This document shows, in pieces, positions 9,175 through 21,327 of a stretch of 64,000 nt of DNA. The notes under the pieces are model-generated. The model did not search any database, had not been told where the DNA came from, and saw nothing but the letters and a program-made list of their open reading frames with translations. The stretch covers positions 2,171,001 to 2,235,000 of the forward strand of contig NZ_CP125619.1 in the NCBI RefSeq assembly GCF_030053115.1, in the 5' to 3' direction. Source of the DNA: Pseudomonas svalbardensis. Its GTDB lineage: Bacteria; Pseudomonadota; Gammaproteobacteria; Pseudomonadales; Pseudomonadaceae. The stretch's first letter is position 1, and every line of letters begins with the position of its first letter. Made by a program: the position numbers and the translations under genes.

Positions 9175-9203
9175 GCAGTACTTAACTTTGACGTGAGTAC
9201 TGC
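9175..9203. other. hairpin between convergent genes
   Basis: GCAGTACT and AGTACTGC form a perfect 8-bp stem around a 13-base loop between the lipoprotein gene and the end of cysNC. No T-run follows on either strand, so it is not a canonical intrinsic terminator, but its place between convergent genes suggests a transcript end or RNA stabiliser. Confidence 0.35.
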
Positions 9204-9245
9204 CCCCATCAATGACGTACTGATATCAGTGATTGAAGAAATGCA

Positions 9246-11153
9246 TTAACGGGGCTTTTCTTCAATCACTATGTGGGTCAGTTTTTGCACGCTTTCCCCC
9301 AAGTCTAGATCCGTAATGTTGACCGCTTGGTCTTTCTCCCTTGGCGGTTCATACGGACTCCCCACCCCCGACAAATTAGGTAACTGCCCCGATCTCGCCT
9401 TCTTGTACAACCCTTTCACATCCCGCGCCTCACACACCTCCAACGGCGTGCTGACAAACACCTCCACAAAGTTCTCTTCCCCAATCAGCTCTCGCGCCAT
9501 TTGCCGTTCCCGGCGGAACGGTGAAATAAACGCGGTCATGACAATCAGCCCGGCATCCATCATCAATTTGGCGACTTCGGCGATGCGCCGAATATTCTCC
9601 ACGCGGTCTGCATCAGTAAAACCAAGATCCTTGTTGAGTCCTTGGCGAACGTTGTCACCGTCGAGGAGGTAGGTTCGATAGCCACTTGCGTGCAACTCGA
9701 CCTCCAGTGCATTGGCGAGTGTCGATTTGCCCGAGCCGGACAGGCCGGTAAACCAGATGACCTTGCCCTTGTGGCCATTGAGTTTTTCGCGGTTCTCGCG
9801 AGTGATCGACAGCACTTGTTTATGCACATTCTGCGCACGCCGCAGGCTGTGGGTGATCATTCCCGCTGCCACCGTGGCGTTGCTGATGCGATCAACCAGA
9901 ATAAAGCTGCCTAAGGTCCTGGAGTGCTGATAGCTGTCATAGACCAGCGGTTTACTGAGCGCCAGCGTGCATACGCTGATGTCATTGAGTAGCAGCTGCT
10001 TGCAGGCATCATGGGCGAGGGTATTGATGTCTACCCGATACTTGATGTTCGTGATCGATGCAGATGCCCACTGCGTGGCTAATTTTATGTCGTAATTACG
10101 GCCGTGCAGGCCAGCTTCTTCATCCATCCACACCAGCGTTGCTTCGAACTGGTCGGTCGTTTCCAGCGGGCGTTGGCTCAGGGAAATAATGTCGCCCCGG
10201 GAGGCGTCAATTTCCTTGCTGAGTTTCAAGGTCACCGCATCGCCACACAGCGCTTCCTGCATCGGGCCGCTCATACTGACGATTTCGGTCACGGTCGCCG
10301 TTTGCCCGGAGAGGGTGACGCGAACCTCATCGCCAACGCTGACCTTCCCCTCGTCGACATAGCCGCTGAACCCGCGGAACGAAGCATCAGGTCGATTGAC
10401 CCACTGCACCGGAAACACCAGACGCTCGGATTCGGGAGCGTTGACCTCGATCGTTTCCAGGCAGCCCATCAGTGTTGGCCCGGAATACCATGGTGTGTTG
10501 GCCGAGCGCTGCGTAATGTTGTCGCCCTTGAGCGCGCTGACCGGGATCGGGGTGACTCTTTCAAAGCCCAGTGTGTGTGCGAACGCCTGAAACGTGTCGA
10601 CGGCGTGTTGAAAGGTGCTGGGGTCAAAGCCGACCAGGTCCATTTTGTTTATCGCGAGCACCACTTGGCGAATGCCCATCAGCGACGCCAGGTAAGCGTG
10701 CCGCCGCGTCTGCGTCAGCACCCCTTGCCTGGCATCGATAAGGATGATGGCCACGTCTGCGGTTGAAGCACCGGTGACCATATTGCGCGTGTATTGCTCA
10801 TGGCCCGGCGTATCGGCAACGATGAATTTGCGCTTGGCGGTGGCAAAATATCGATAGGCCACATCGATGGTGATGCCCTGTTCGCGCTCTGCCGACAGGC
10901 CGTCGACCAGCAAGGCGAAGTCGATCTCGGCCCCTTGGGTGCCATATTTTTTTGATTCGTTTTTCAGTGCTGCCAACTGATCGTCAGTCAGTTGCCGGGC
11001 GTCCCATAGCAGGCGTCCGATCAGGGTGCTTTTGCCATCGTCCACGCTGCCGCAGGTTATAAAACGCAGCAAGTCCTGACCTTGTTGCTGTTCAAGGTAG
11101 GCCTCAATGGTCGAGGGCATGGCGGTGGCTGTTGTTTGAGCTTTAGGTGCCAT
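9246..11153 (-). CDS. cysNC: bifunctional sulfate adenylyltransferase large subunit / APS kinase (CysNC)
   Basis: 635 residues with two enzymes in order. Residues about 28-450: EF-Tu-like GTPase of ATP sulfurylase, with GSVDDGKST at 35-43, DTPGH at 114-118 and NKMD at 169-172; GTP hydrolysis drives APS formation by CysD. Residues about 465-635: APS kinase with P-loop GLSGSGKST at 470-478, LLDGDNVR and [12 protein letters not shown], producing PAPS. The ATG overlaps the cysD stop by one base, so the subunits are coupled. Pseudomonads normally carry a cysD-cysNC pair for sulfate assimilation; whether this is that copy or an extra one cannot be told from the window. Its place beside two sulfotransferase genes argues for PAPS supply to polysaccharide sulfation. 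Confidence 0.95.
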   Translation of the reverse strand: MAPKAQTTATAMPSTIEAYLEQQQGQDLLRFITCGSVDDGKSTLIGRLLWDARQLTDDQLAALKNESKKYGTQGAEIDFALLVDGLSAEREQGITIDVAYRYFATAKRKFIVADTPGHEQYTRNMVTGASTADVAIILIDARQGVLTQTRRHAYLASLMGIRQVVLAINKMDLVGFDPSTFQHAVDTFQAFAHTLGFERVTPIPVSALKGDNITQRSANTPWYSGPTLMGCLETIEVNAPESERLVFPVQWVNRPDASFRGFSGYVDEGKVSVGDEVRVTLSGQTATVTEIVSMSGPMQEALCGDAVTLKLSKEIDASRGDIISLSQRPLETTDQFEATLVWMDEEAGLHGRNYDIKLATQWASASITNIKYRVDINTLAHDACKQLLLNDISVCTLALSKPLVYDSYQHSRTLGSFILVDRISNATVAAGMITHSLRRAQNVHKQVLSITRENREKLNGHKGKVIWFTGLSGSGKSTLANALEVELHASGYRTYLLDGDNVRQGLNKDLGFTDADRVENIRRIAEVAKLMMDAGLIVMTAFISPFRRERQMARELIGEENFVEVFVSTPLEVCEARDVKGLYKKARSGQLPNLSGVGSPYEPPREKDQAVNITDLDLGESVQKLTHIVIEEKPR

Positions 11154-12595
11154 CAGAAATAGCCCTCCTTTTTTTTCTTTTCCATGCTGGCTGAACTGTC
11201 ACTGTCTATGGCTCGCCCTTGTCGCTCGGAACTGCTGGAACCGAGCAGCTCCAGCAGTATGTCGGCGACGGTGGTGGCATTCGATTCCACGGCCCCGGTC
11301 AGGGGATAGCAGCCAAGGGTGCGAAAGCGGATGTGTCTGACTTCAATCTTTTCGCCGGGCAGTAGGGTCATGCGCCCATCGTCAACCATGAGTGTCATGC
11401 CGTTGCGCACGACGACGGGCCTTTCTTTGGCGAAGTACAGGGGCACCACCGGGATGTTTTCCTGGTAGATGTATTGCCAGATATCGAGTTCTGTCCAATT
11501 GGAGAGCGGGAAGACGCGAATGCTCTCGCCCTGGTTTTTGCGTGCGTTGTAGATATTCCACAACTCGGGTCGTTGCTGTTTCGGATCCCACTGATGGCTT
11601 TGGGTGCGGAACGAAAAAATGCGTTCCTTTGCCCGGGATTTTTCTTCATCCCGGCGCGCGCCGCCAAACACGACGTCAAACTTGTACTGATCCAGCGCTT
11701 GCTTGAGCCCTTCGGTCTTGGTGATATCGGTGTGCAGTGCCGAGCCATGATCGAAGGGATTGATGTCTTTGCTGATGGCGTCCGGGTTGATGTGCACGAT
11801 TAGATCCATGCCGCTTTCCCGCGCCATGAAGTCGCGAAACCTGTACATCTCTTGAAACTTCCAGCGCGTATCGACATGCAGCAGCGGGAAGGGCGGTGGC
11901 GACGGGAAAAAGGCTTTGCGGGCGAGGTGCAGCATCACCGCACTGTCTTTGCCCATGGAGTAGAGCATGGCGGGATTCTCGGCCTCAGCGACAGCCTCGC
12001 GAATAATCTGCAGGCTTTCAGCTTCAAGGCGCTTGAGGTGTGGTGTGCGCACCGTCAGCGAATCGACAGTCCCGGTTTGATTGCTTTCATCCTGCACGGC
12101 CGGATAACTCAACAGTCCCAGCTCGACATTGGCTGGTGCACGTGTGTGTCTGCACACTGCAACCAGTCGACCGCTTGGAAAGAGGGTGATGGGCTTGGCG
12201 ATGTGCGCTTGCAGGCGTTGCAGCGCATCGGTGAGCTGTTGCGCGTCAACGGGATGAATGCCAAGTGGCAACCAGTAGCGAGCGCCGCGGGCATCGTTGG
12301 CGTGCAAAAAATCCGCACCGTTAGAGGTGCGGAGCAGTTGGGCGAAAAGCACCAATTTGCGTTTGGTGCGCGCCTTTTCCATATCCGAAGCCAGGACCGA
12401 GGGCGTCGGCTGTCGTCCTGACTCATCGCTGAGGCTTTGCGCGGTCAGCTCGGGAGGAAGTAGCGCCAGTTCGTGCAGTCGCCGTTCGGCTGTGCGCTTG
12501 GTATCGGCTTGATTGAGTTGGTTCAGATGGAGAAATGCCAGCTGCGTATCCCACACCACGGGCGCGTCCAATCCAAGAAGATCAGGGTTTAACAT
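11153..12595 (-). CDS. cysD: sulfate adenylyltransferase subunit 2 (CysD) with a long N-terminal extension
   Basis: 480 residues from ATG 12595, which has AAGGGA 8 bases upstream; the family is normally about 300-305. Residues from about 185 on are ordinary Cys[18 protein letters not shown]-loop SMGKDS at 213-218, [21 protein letters not shown] at 311-318, [16 protein letters not shown] and a C-terminal KKKKEGYF. It adenylylates sulfate to APS with CysN. Residues 1-184 are extra: a helical, Leu/Ala-rich stretch with [14 protein letters not shown], then [20 protein letters not shown] and [17 protein letters not shown] recognise no domain there. The extension keeps frame, codon use and GC content, so it is coding. 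Promoter lies in the AT-rich divergent gap 12596-12811. Confidence 0.92.
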   Translation of the reverse strand: MLNPDLLGLDAPVVWDTQLAFLHLNQLNQADTKRTAERRLHELALLPPELTAQSLSDESGRQPTPSVLASDMEKARTKRKLVLFAQLLRTSNGADFLHANDARGARYWLPLGIHPVDAQQLTDALQRLQAHIAKPITLFPSGRLVAVCRHTRAPANVELGLLSYPAVQDESNQTGTVDSLTVRTPHLKRLEAESLQIIREAVAEAENPAMLYSMGKDSAVMLHLARKAFFPSPPPFPLLHVDTRWKFQEMYRFRDFMARESGMDLIVHINPDAISKDINPFDHGSALHTDITKTEGLKQALDQYKFDVVFGGARRDEEKSRAKERIFSFRTQSHQWDPKQQRPELWNIYNARKNQGESIRVFPLSNWTELDIWQYIYQENIPVVPLYFAKERPVVVRNGMTLMVDDGRMTLLPGEKIEVRHIRFRTLGCYPLTGAVESNATTVADILLELLGSSSSERQGRAIDSDSSASMEKKKKEGYF

Positions 12596-12811
12596 GGACA
12601 ATTTCCCTTGTCGCAATACGCAATTTATGTGGGCGAATATGAAAAATTCTATTTAAATCATTGGGCTTGATTATTTTTTGTATTAAATCACAATCTGCGA
12701 CATGTTTTCTCTCGAAAGCTCCCACATTGCAGCTCTACGCCAGGATGATTGACGGTGCCTGCACACTGGCGGGTGCCTCGACTGGTTTGCCCACACGGAT
12801 GTCCAATACCT

Positions 12812-14218
12812 ATGACCGCCTTTACCTCTCCTGCATGCTGCATCGCCATCGTCGGCGCAGGTTTCAGTGGAACTCTCACAGCCATCAACACGCTTAGAGC
12901 CAACCCGGCAATGGGGCTGCGCATTCTGCTAATCGAGAAAACCAGTCAGGCGTGTCGTGGCCTTGCCTATCGCTACGATGACGATAATCTCCTGCTCAAT
13001 GTTCCAGCAGGCAATATGAGCGCCATTGCTGATGAACCCAACGATTTCGTCGCGTTTTGCGAAGAGCTGGATCCAGCCTTCAACGCCAAGTCATTCATTT
13101 CGCGCCGGCTGTATGGCGAGTATCTGGAGCAGAAGTTAAAGGACGCCATGGATCAGTACCCCGGTGTCATTTCAATCGTGAATGCGCAAGTGAATGCCGT
13201 ACATCTTTCTACTGACTGCAAACCTTACCGGCTGCAACTGGAAAACGCTGAAGACGTGATGGCTGACAAGGTTGTGCTGGCGCTAGGTCACTTTGCCCCG
13301 AAACTGCCAGCTGGAATCCAAGTCGCAGTCAGCAGCCAAGTGGTAAATGCCTTGGACTTCGCCGCCATCGACGCCCTTGACCGAGACGCTCCAGTGGCTG
13401 TCCTCGGGATGGGCCATACCGCTATCGATGCGGTGTTCAGGCTGACCAGCTGTAACCCGGGCCGCAAGGTCTACATGATTTCCCGCCGTGGTCTTTTGCC
13501 TTTCGGTCACCGCTTCGATCCCCAGCCGCCACGCACCAGCGGATTCCCGTCCTGGCTTGCCTCCCTCCCCATGACCATACGCGCCTATACCCGTGCTGCG
13601 CGCAAAGAAGCAAAGGCTCGTGAAGCGGACGGCGGCGACTGGCGGGATATGCTTAATGAGCTTCGCCCTCACACAGCTACCATATGGAAAAACCTTTCAG
13701 ACACAGAGCGGGGCAAATTCCTGCAGAGGGTCGTGCCGTACTGGGATATCCACCGCCACCGCCTGGCACCAGCCTCCGAGCGCCGCATTAAGCAGCTGAT
13801 CGAATCGGGGCAGGTTGTTCAACTGGCTGGCAGGGTAAGGGGGGGAGAGAAATTCTGTTCGGGCCTTCGGATCGATGTAGCGCTCAGAGGTCATCAAGGC
13901 GTAAGTAGCATCGAGGTCGGCGCTCTGATTAATGGAACCGGCCCGAGCTACGATATTGCAGCGGTGGATCAGCCTATTCTCAATCAATTGCTACATGATG
14001 GCTTGATCAAGCAGGATCGACAGAAAATGGGACTTGAGGTGGATGAGCATTACCAGCTCCTTACGGCGGGCGGTGATTCGTTACGCGGGCTGCACTATAT
14101 CGGCCCGATGCTCAAAGCAAAGTATTGGGAGGCAATTGCAGTCCCGGAGCTTCGCATCCACGCGCAACAGCTTGGCCAAGGGTTGGCGAGCCAGCCCTTC
14201 ACGAGGATATGTGATTGA
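12812..14218 (+). CDS. FAD/NAD(P)-binding protein (YdhS-like)
   Basis: 468 residues from ATG 12812, chosen because CIAIVGAGFSGT then falls at the N-terminus as usual; a TTG at 12749 would add 21 unlikely residues. The dinucleotide-binding GAGFSG is at 15-20, followed by the acidic strand end (LIEK), NVPAGNMSAIADEPNDF, a second nucleotide loop VLGMGHTAIDAV and GLINGTGPSYD-type motifs near the end. This is the FAD-NAD(P)-binding family that includes E. coli YdhS, of unknown substrate. It is divergent from cysD across about 216 bases, so shared regulation is possible. A redox role in sulfur or glycan metabolism is only suggested by position. Confidence 0.82.
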   Translation: MTAFTSPACCIAIVGAGFSGTLTAINTLRANPAMGLRILLIEKTSQACRGLAYRYDDDNLLLNVPAGNMSAIADEPNDFVAFCEELDPAFNAKSFISRRLYGEYLEQKLKDAMDQYPGVISIVNAQVNAVHLSTDCKPYRLQLENAEDVMADKVVLALGHFAPKLPAGIQVAVSSQVVNALDFAAIDALDRDAPVAVLGMGHTAIDAVFRLTSCNPGRKVYMISRRGLLPFGHRFDPQPPRTSGFPSWLASLPMTIRAYTRAARKEAKAREADGGDWRDMLNELRPHTATIWKNLSDTERGKFLQRVVPYWDIHRHRLAPASERRIKQLIESGQVVQLAGRVRGGEKFCSGLRIDVALRGHQGVSSIEVGALINGTGPSYDIAAVDQPILNQLLHDGLIKQDRQKMGLEVDEHYQLLTAGGDSLRGLHYIGPMLKAKYWEAIAVPELRIHAQQLGQGLASQPFTRICD

Positions 14219-14374
14219 AGCATTAGTCCGGCTTTACAAAAGCCAGTCCCGGCGTTCTGGCAATGCTGTTGACCACCCAATACTTCGAAGGCGTTGAAGG
14301 AGGCGCATCGAGATCCGTCCAGCCAGTCCTGGATGTAGGTACAGCCAGAGACCCGCCTGTTTAGTCCCGCGTTG

Positions 14375-15166
14375 TTACCCAGCCAGCATCGGATAGGTGA
14401 ACAGCCCGAAATGCAGCAGGTTCAGGCCGAAATGGGTGGCGATGGCCGCACCCAAGCCACCAAAACGGTAGGCCAGACCATAGCCGACACCCGCCAGACT
14501 CGCCAGCAACACCCATTGCCAGCCGGCGCCCACATGCACCAGGCCGAACAGCAGCGAGGCGAGGAGCAGGGCGAGGTTTTCACCGTAGGGCAGGTTTTTA
14601 AAGCGCCGGGTCAGACCGCCCTGGATGTAGCCGCGAAAGAGTGCTTCCTCGACCAGGGTCACCAGCAGCAGATTGTTCAGCGCCCATAACCAGGCTTGAT
14701 GGGGCCACTTCGGTGCCCAACTGATCACGCCCAGCAACAGCGCGCCACCCAAGGCCAACACGGCACTCAGGGACAGCGCCATAGCAGTGGCATAAATGGA
14801 AAGGCGCAGCGAACGGCGGCCGACAATCCACGGGCAGACCAGTAATAGCCAAAAGCCTATTAGTGATTTGTCCAGATTCAGGTACATGGAAAACGGTACG
14901 GCATCGTCGGTGAATCGCTGAGGGTCGATGGCGCGACCGTTGTAGAAACCGGGAAGCCAGTGCATCGCCAGTGCCAGGGCCAGGACAATGAATAAGGCGT
15001 GACCGAGGTGCCACGCGATGGAGAGCTTTTGTTGGCGAACTGCGAAGCCGGCGAACAGCAGCAAAGCAACGGAGATGCCGGCCAGCCAGCCAAGTTGGCC
15101 GTAGATCAGTGCCAGACCATAGCCAGTAGAGAGGAGAGCCAGATAAATCCATGGCAGGGCAATCAT
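14375..15166 (-). CDS. CPBP family intramembrane metalloprotease
   Basis: 263 residues, about eight hydrophobic segments. The family signature is present: EEALFRGYIQGGL (Glu173-Glu174, Arg178), then FGLVHVG with a His and ATHFGLNLLHF with a second His/Asn, which together form the intramembrane zinc-type site of CAAX-protease-like (ABI/CPBP) proteins. ATG 15166 has AAGGA upstream. Substrates of bacterial members are mostly unknown; some process prenylated proteins or peptides and some confer bacteriocin self-immunity. It lies downstream of acnA but the acnA terminator at 15234 separates them. The 156-base stretch 14219-14374 between it and the FAD protein shows nothing recognisable. Confidence 0.88.
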   Translation of the reverse strand: MIALPWIYLALLSTGYGLALIYGQLGWLAGISVALLLFAGFAVRQQKLSIAWHLGHALFIVLALALAMHWLPGFYNGRAIDPQRFTDDAVPFSMYLNLDKSLIGFWLLLVCPWIVGRRSLRLSIYATAMALSLSAVLALGGALLLGVISWAPKWPHQAWLWALNNLLLVTLVEEALFRGYIQGGLTRRFKNLPYGENLALLLASLLFGLVHVGAGWQWVLLASLAGVGYGLAYRFGGLGAAIATHFGLNLLHFGLFTYPMLAG

Positions 15167-15233
15167 GTGAGGTCCTTGGTCTTTTGGTCAGCTGCTACAT
15201 AGAGGCGCGGGATTATAGGGGCGCTCGCGGCCC

Positions 15234-15261
15234 AAACAAAAACACCGCCCGAAGGCGGTGT
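15234..15261 (-). terminator. intrinsic terminator of acnA
   Basis: ACACCGCC-TTCG-GGCGGTGT, an 8-bp GC-rich stem with a stable TTCG tetraloop, followed on the minus strand by TTTTGTTTGG. It lies 17 bases past the acnA stop. Confidence 0.85.
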
Positions 15262-15277
15262 CTGTGTCAGCAGGCTG

Positions 15278-18019
<2,742 letters not shown>

Positions 18020-18241
18020 TGAAATGACTCCTTTGAGTCCGCACGGCTACGGACTGAGGGGACGGACAGAGCATTAAAACTAGCCCTGTTTTAAGTAGCT
18101 GGCTAATAACTGGACTCTATCGACAAGTCCGAGGTTCCGAACTCGGCTATCATGCGCCCGTTTTCGTGACAGGCTTTGCTTCAACGCAAGTCTGGGCATC
18201 GCGCAGTGGTTGAATTTCTCGCCATCTGCCCAGGAGTAAGA

Positions 18242-19315
18242 ATGAACACCCTCTTTATGCATTGCCGGCCGGGCTTCGAAAGCGAAGTCTGTTCCGAGAT
18301 TTCCGAACACGCCGCGCGGCTGAACGTGGCCGGTTATGCCAAGGCCAAGACTGCCAGCGCCTGCGCCGAATTCATCTGCACCGAAGAAGACGGCGCCCAG
18401 CGCCTGATGCGTGGTCAGCGTTTCGCCGATCTGATCTTCCCTCGCCAGTGGGCTCGCGGGATTTTCATTGATCTGCCGGAAACCGACCGCATCAGCGTGA
18501 TCCTCGCGCACATGGCGGACTTCCCGCTGTGCGGCAGCCTGTGGCTGGAAATGGTCGACACCAACGATGGCAAGGAACTGTCGAACTTCTGCAAGAAGTT
18601 CGAAGGCCACCTGCGCAAGGCGCTGATGGCCGCTGGCAAACTGGTTGAAGATGCCCATAAACCGCGCCTGCTGCTGACCTTCAAAAGTGGCCGCGAAGTG
18701 TTCATGGGGCTGGCCGAGTCGAACAACTCGGCGATGTGGCCGATGGGCATTCCGCGGCTGAAGTTTCCGCGTGAAGCACCGAGCCGTTCGACGCTGAAAC
18801 TGGAAGAGGCGTGGCACCATTTCATCCCTCGCGATCAGTGGGACGAGCGTCTGCACAGTGATATGACTGGCGTCGACCTTGGCGCTGCTCCCGGCGGCTG
18901 GACCTGGCAACTGGTCAACCGCGGCATGCTGGTGACCGCGATCGACAACGGCCCGATGGCCGAAAGCCTGATGGACACCGGTCTGGTGCAACACTTGATG
19001 GCTGACGGTTTCACCTTCAAGCCCAAGCAACCGGTGGACTGGATGGTCTGCGACATCGTCGAGAAACCGGCGCGCAACGCCGCGATGCTGGAAGAATGGA
19101 TTGGCGAGGGGCATTGCCGCGAAGCGGTGGTCAACCTCAAACTGCCGATGAAGCAGCGTTACGCCGAAGTGAAGCGTTTGCTGGAGCGCATTGCCGACGG
19201 GTTCAAGGAACGCGGCATTCGGGTCGAGATCGGCTGCAAGCAGCTGTATCACGACCGCGAAGAAGTGACCTGCCACCTGCGCCGGATCGACGTAAAGAAA
19301 CCGAAATCCCGCTGA
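18242..19315 (+). CDS. rlmM: 23S rRNA (cytidine-2498-2'-O)-methyltransferase
   Basis: 357 residues from ATG 18242, which has AGGAG 6-7 bases upstream; an earlier TTG would add residues not found in the family. The enzyme methylates the 2'-OH of C2498 in the peptidyl-transferase ring of 23S rRNA. Begins MNTLFMHCRPGFESEVCSEI (THUMP-like N-domain). The Rossmann methyltransferase half has the SAM site DLGAAPGGWTWQLV near residue 213, WMVCDIVEKP with the catalytic Asp, and VVNLKLPMKQRY with a catalytic Lys. Independent unit with a REPIN after its stop. Confidence 0.95.
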   Translation: MNTLFMHCRPGFESEVCSEISEHAARLNVAGYAKAKTASACAEFICTEEDGAQRLMRGQRFADLIFPRQWARGIFIDLPETDRISVILAHMADFPLCGSLWLEMVDTNDGKELSNFCKKFEGHLRKALMAAGKLVEDAHKPRLLLTFKSGREVFMGLAESNNSAMWPMGIPRLKFPREAPSRSTLKLEEAWHHFIPRDQWDERLHSDMTGVDLGAAPGGWTWQLVNRGMLVTAIDNGPMAESLMDTGLVQHLMADGFTFKPKQPVDWMVCDIVEKPARNAAMLEEWIGEGHCREAVVNLKLPMKQRYAEVKRLLERIADGFKERGIRVEIGCKQLYHDREEVTCHLRRIDVKKPKSR

Positions 19316-19330
19316 TACACAGGGACCAAT

Positions 19331-19419
19331 GTGGGAGCGAGCCTGCTCGCGAAGGCGATAGATCAGCCGGCATTTATGTTGAATGACACACCGCATTCGC
19401 GAGCAGGCTCGCTCCCACA
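19331..19419. repeat. REPIN (inverted pair of REP sequences)
   Basis: GTGGGAGCGAGCCTGCTCGC at 19331-19350 is repeated as its reverse complement at 19400-19419 (CGAGCAGGCTCGCTCCCAC), 49 bases apart, and each arm itself contains a GAGC-GCTC hairpin. This is the classic Pseudomonas REP sequence in head-to-head arrangement, mobilised by RAYT transposases encoded elsewhere. It sits between rlmM and tusA. Confidence 0.9.
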
Positions 19420-19494
19420 GGGATCGGTGTAACGCCAAAGATGACCGAACACCCGGCAATGCGCGACAATGCCGGCAAGTTTCAGGAGTGAATC

Positions 19495-19746
19495 ATGAGT
19501 GAAATGATTGATACGCCGGTTGACGGCACCCTCGACGCCACCGGCCTCAACTGCCCGGAGCCGGTGATGATGCTGCACCAGCACATCCGTGACCTGGTGC
19601 CCGGCGGCCTGCTCAAGGTGATCGCCACCGACCCGTCGACCCGTCGCGACATTCCCAAGTTCTGCGTGTTTCTCGACCACGAACTGGTGGCGCAGCACGA
19701 AGAGGCAGGCACCTACCTCTACTGGATCCGCAAGAAACTCGCTTAA
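19495..19746 (+). CDS. tusA: sulfurtransferase TusA
   Basis: 83 residues, family length. The CPxP motif is seen as LNCPEPVM with the persulfide Cys20. TusA relays sulfur from IscS towards 2-thiolation of tRNA wobble uridines, and in other bacteria to molybdenum cofactor synthesis. SD AGGAG precedes the ATG. The gene is free-standing between a REPIN and the convergent MATE pump, overlapping its stop by 4 bases. No link with the cysD/cysNC module 7 kb upstream is implied, although both handle sulfur. Confidence 0.93.
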   Translation: MSEMIDTPVDGTLDATGLNCPEPVMMLHQHIRDLVPGGLLKVIATDPSTRRDIPKFCVFLDHELVAQHEEAGTYLYWIRKKLA

Positions 19747-21167
19747 CCCGCCGACTGACTGATGCGGATCCGCTTGCGTGCACTGCGCGTCAGGCGGATC
19801 GACAGCATCAGCGCCGCGCAACTCAAGCCCACGATCAATCCCTGCCACAGCCCGCTCGGGCCGCTCGGCGTGCCGAACCAATCGGTCAGGCCCAACGCGT
19901 AACCCACCGGCAAACCAATCCCCCAGTAAGCGAACAGCGTCAGGATCATCGTCACCCGAGTGTCCTGATAGCCGCGCAATGCGCCGGCAGCCGTCACCTG
20001 GATCGCATCGGAAAACTGGAACAGCGCCGAATACACAATCAGCATCGCCGCGACATGAATCACAGTCGGATCAGACGTGTAGATCGTTGCGATGTGTTCA
20101 CGCAGCAATAGCATCATGCTCGCGGAGATGCACGCATAGGCCAGCGCCGTGCCCATGCCGACACCGGCGGCGAAGCGGGCCTGGCGCGGCTCCTGACGGC
20201 CGAGCGCCTGGCCGACCCGCACGGTCACTGCCATGCCAAGGGAGTAAGGAATCATGAACACCAGCGAGCTGAAGTTCAGCGCGATCTGATGCCCGGCCAC
20301 CACTGTCGCGCCGAGGCTGCCGATCAGCAGCGCAATCACCGCGAAGATGCTCGACTCGGCGAACACCGCGATGCCGATCGGCAGGCCAATGCCCAGCAGG
20401 CGTTTGATCACCGACCACTGCGGCCAGTCGAAACGGCTGAACAACTGGCTCGACTGATACGCCGGGGCCCAGCGCTCCCACCCGGCCATGCCCAGGGCCA
20501 TCACCCACATCACGATCCCCGTGGCCCAGCCGCAACCGACACCACCCATGGCCGGCACACCGAAGTGGCCATAGATGAAGACGTAGTTCAGCGGAATGTT
20601 CAGCGCGAGCCCGCACAGACCCAACACCATGGCCGGACGCGTGCGCCCCAGGCCATCACTGAAACAGCGCAGCACATGGTAGAACGCGACGGCGGGCAAA
20701 CCGCTGGCGATGCCATGCAGGTACTGCATGCACGGGCCGATCAATTCGGGATCGACCTTCATGATGTGCAAAATCGGTTCGGCGCTGAACAACATGCCGG
20801 TCGCCATCAAGCCCACCACCAATGCCAGCCACAGTGCCTGGCGCACGATCGGGCCGATCTCGCTGTGGGTGCCAGCGCCGAAACGTTGGGCGACTTTCGG
20901 GGTAGTAGCCAGCAGAGTGCCGGTCATCAACAGAAACACCGGCACCCAGATCGAGTTGCCCAGCGCAACCGCCGCCAGATCCATTGGCCCGACCCGGCCC
21001 GCCATCACCGCATCGACGAAGCCCATGGCGGTGGTCGCCAGTTGCGCGATCATGATCGGCAAGGCCAGGCCGAGCAGGTTTTTCAGCTCCAGGCGAACCC
21101 GGGCCGGGCGGGTTAGGGAAGTAGCGGCGGGGCGGTCAGTCACGGAATTCAAGGGCGAAACGTCCAA
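19743..21167 (-). CDS. MATE family multidrug efflux transporter (NorM/PmpM type)
   Basis: 474 residues and about 12 membrane segments in two similar halves: the first begins [27 protein letters not shown], the second [22 protein letters not shown], each with the GLPI/GLAL entry motif of the family. It resembles NorM of Vibrio and PmpM of P. aeruginosa, which export fluoroquinolones, dyes and cationic biocides with Na+ or H+. The start MDVSPLNSV lies about 160 bases from divergent pdxB. The 3' end overlaps tusA by 4 bases on the opposite strand. Substrate cannot be read from sequence. Confidence 0.92.
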   Translation of the reverse strand: MDVSPLNSVTDRPAATSLTRPARVRLELKNLLGLALPIMIAQLATTAMGFVDAVMAGRVGPMDLAAVALGNSIWVPVFLLMTGTLLATTPKVAQRFGAGTHSEIGPIVRQALWLALVVGLMATGMLFSAEPILHIMKVDPELIGPCMQYLHGIASGLPAVAFYHVLRCFSDGLGRTRPAMVLGLCGLALNIPLNYVFIYGHFGVPAMGGVGCGWATGIVMWVMALGMAGWERWAPAYQSSQLFSRFDWPQWSVIKRLLGIGLPIGIAVFAESSIFAVIALLIGSLGATVVAGHQIALNFSSLVFMIPYSLGMAVTVRVGQALGRQEPRQARFAAGVGMGTALAYACISASMMLLLREHIATIYTSDPTVIHVAAMLIVYSALFQFSDAIQVTAAGALRGYQDTRVTMILTLFAYWGIGLPVGYALGLTDWFGTPSGPSGLWQGLIVGLSCAALMLSIRLTRSARKRIRISQSAG

Positions 21168-21327
21168 AGATGTTGATGCGCAAGGCGGCGCATTCTACGC
21201 CCTGACGCAGTGGTCAGGAAAAGTCCTGTGTTGCGGATTTGTAATCGGATTTTGAATGTTTCTGCATCCCCGGTGGCCCATCACCTCTATCTCCGCCTAC
21301 ACTGCCGATCCGCCAAAGGAGCCTGCC

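Noticed and set aside
18080..19459. 459-codon open frame antisense to rlmM
   Set aside because: Long antisense frames are expected in GC-rich DNA; it mirrors rlmM codons, runs through the REPIN and has no family motif.
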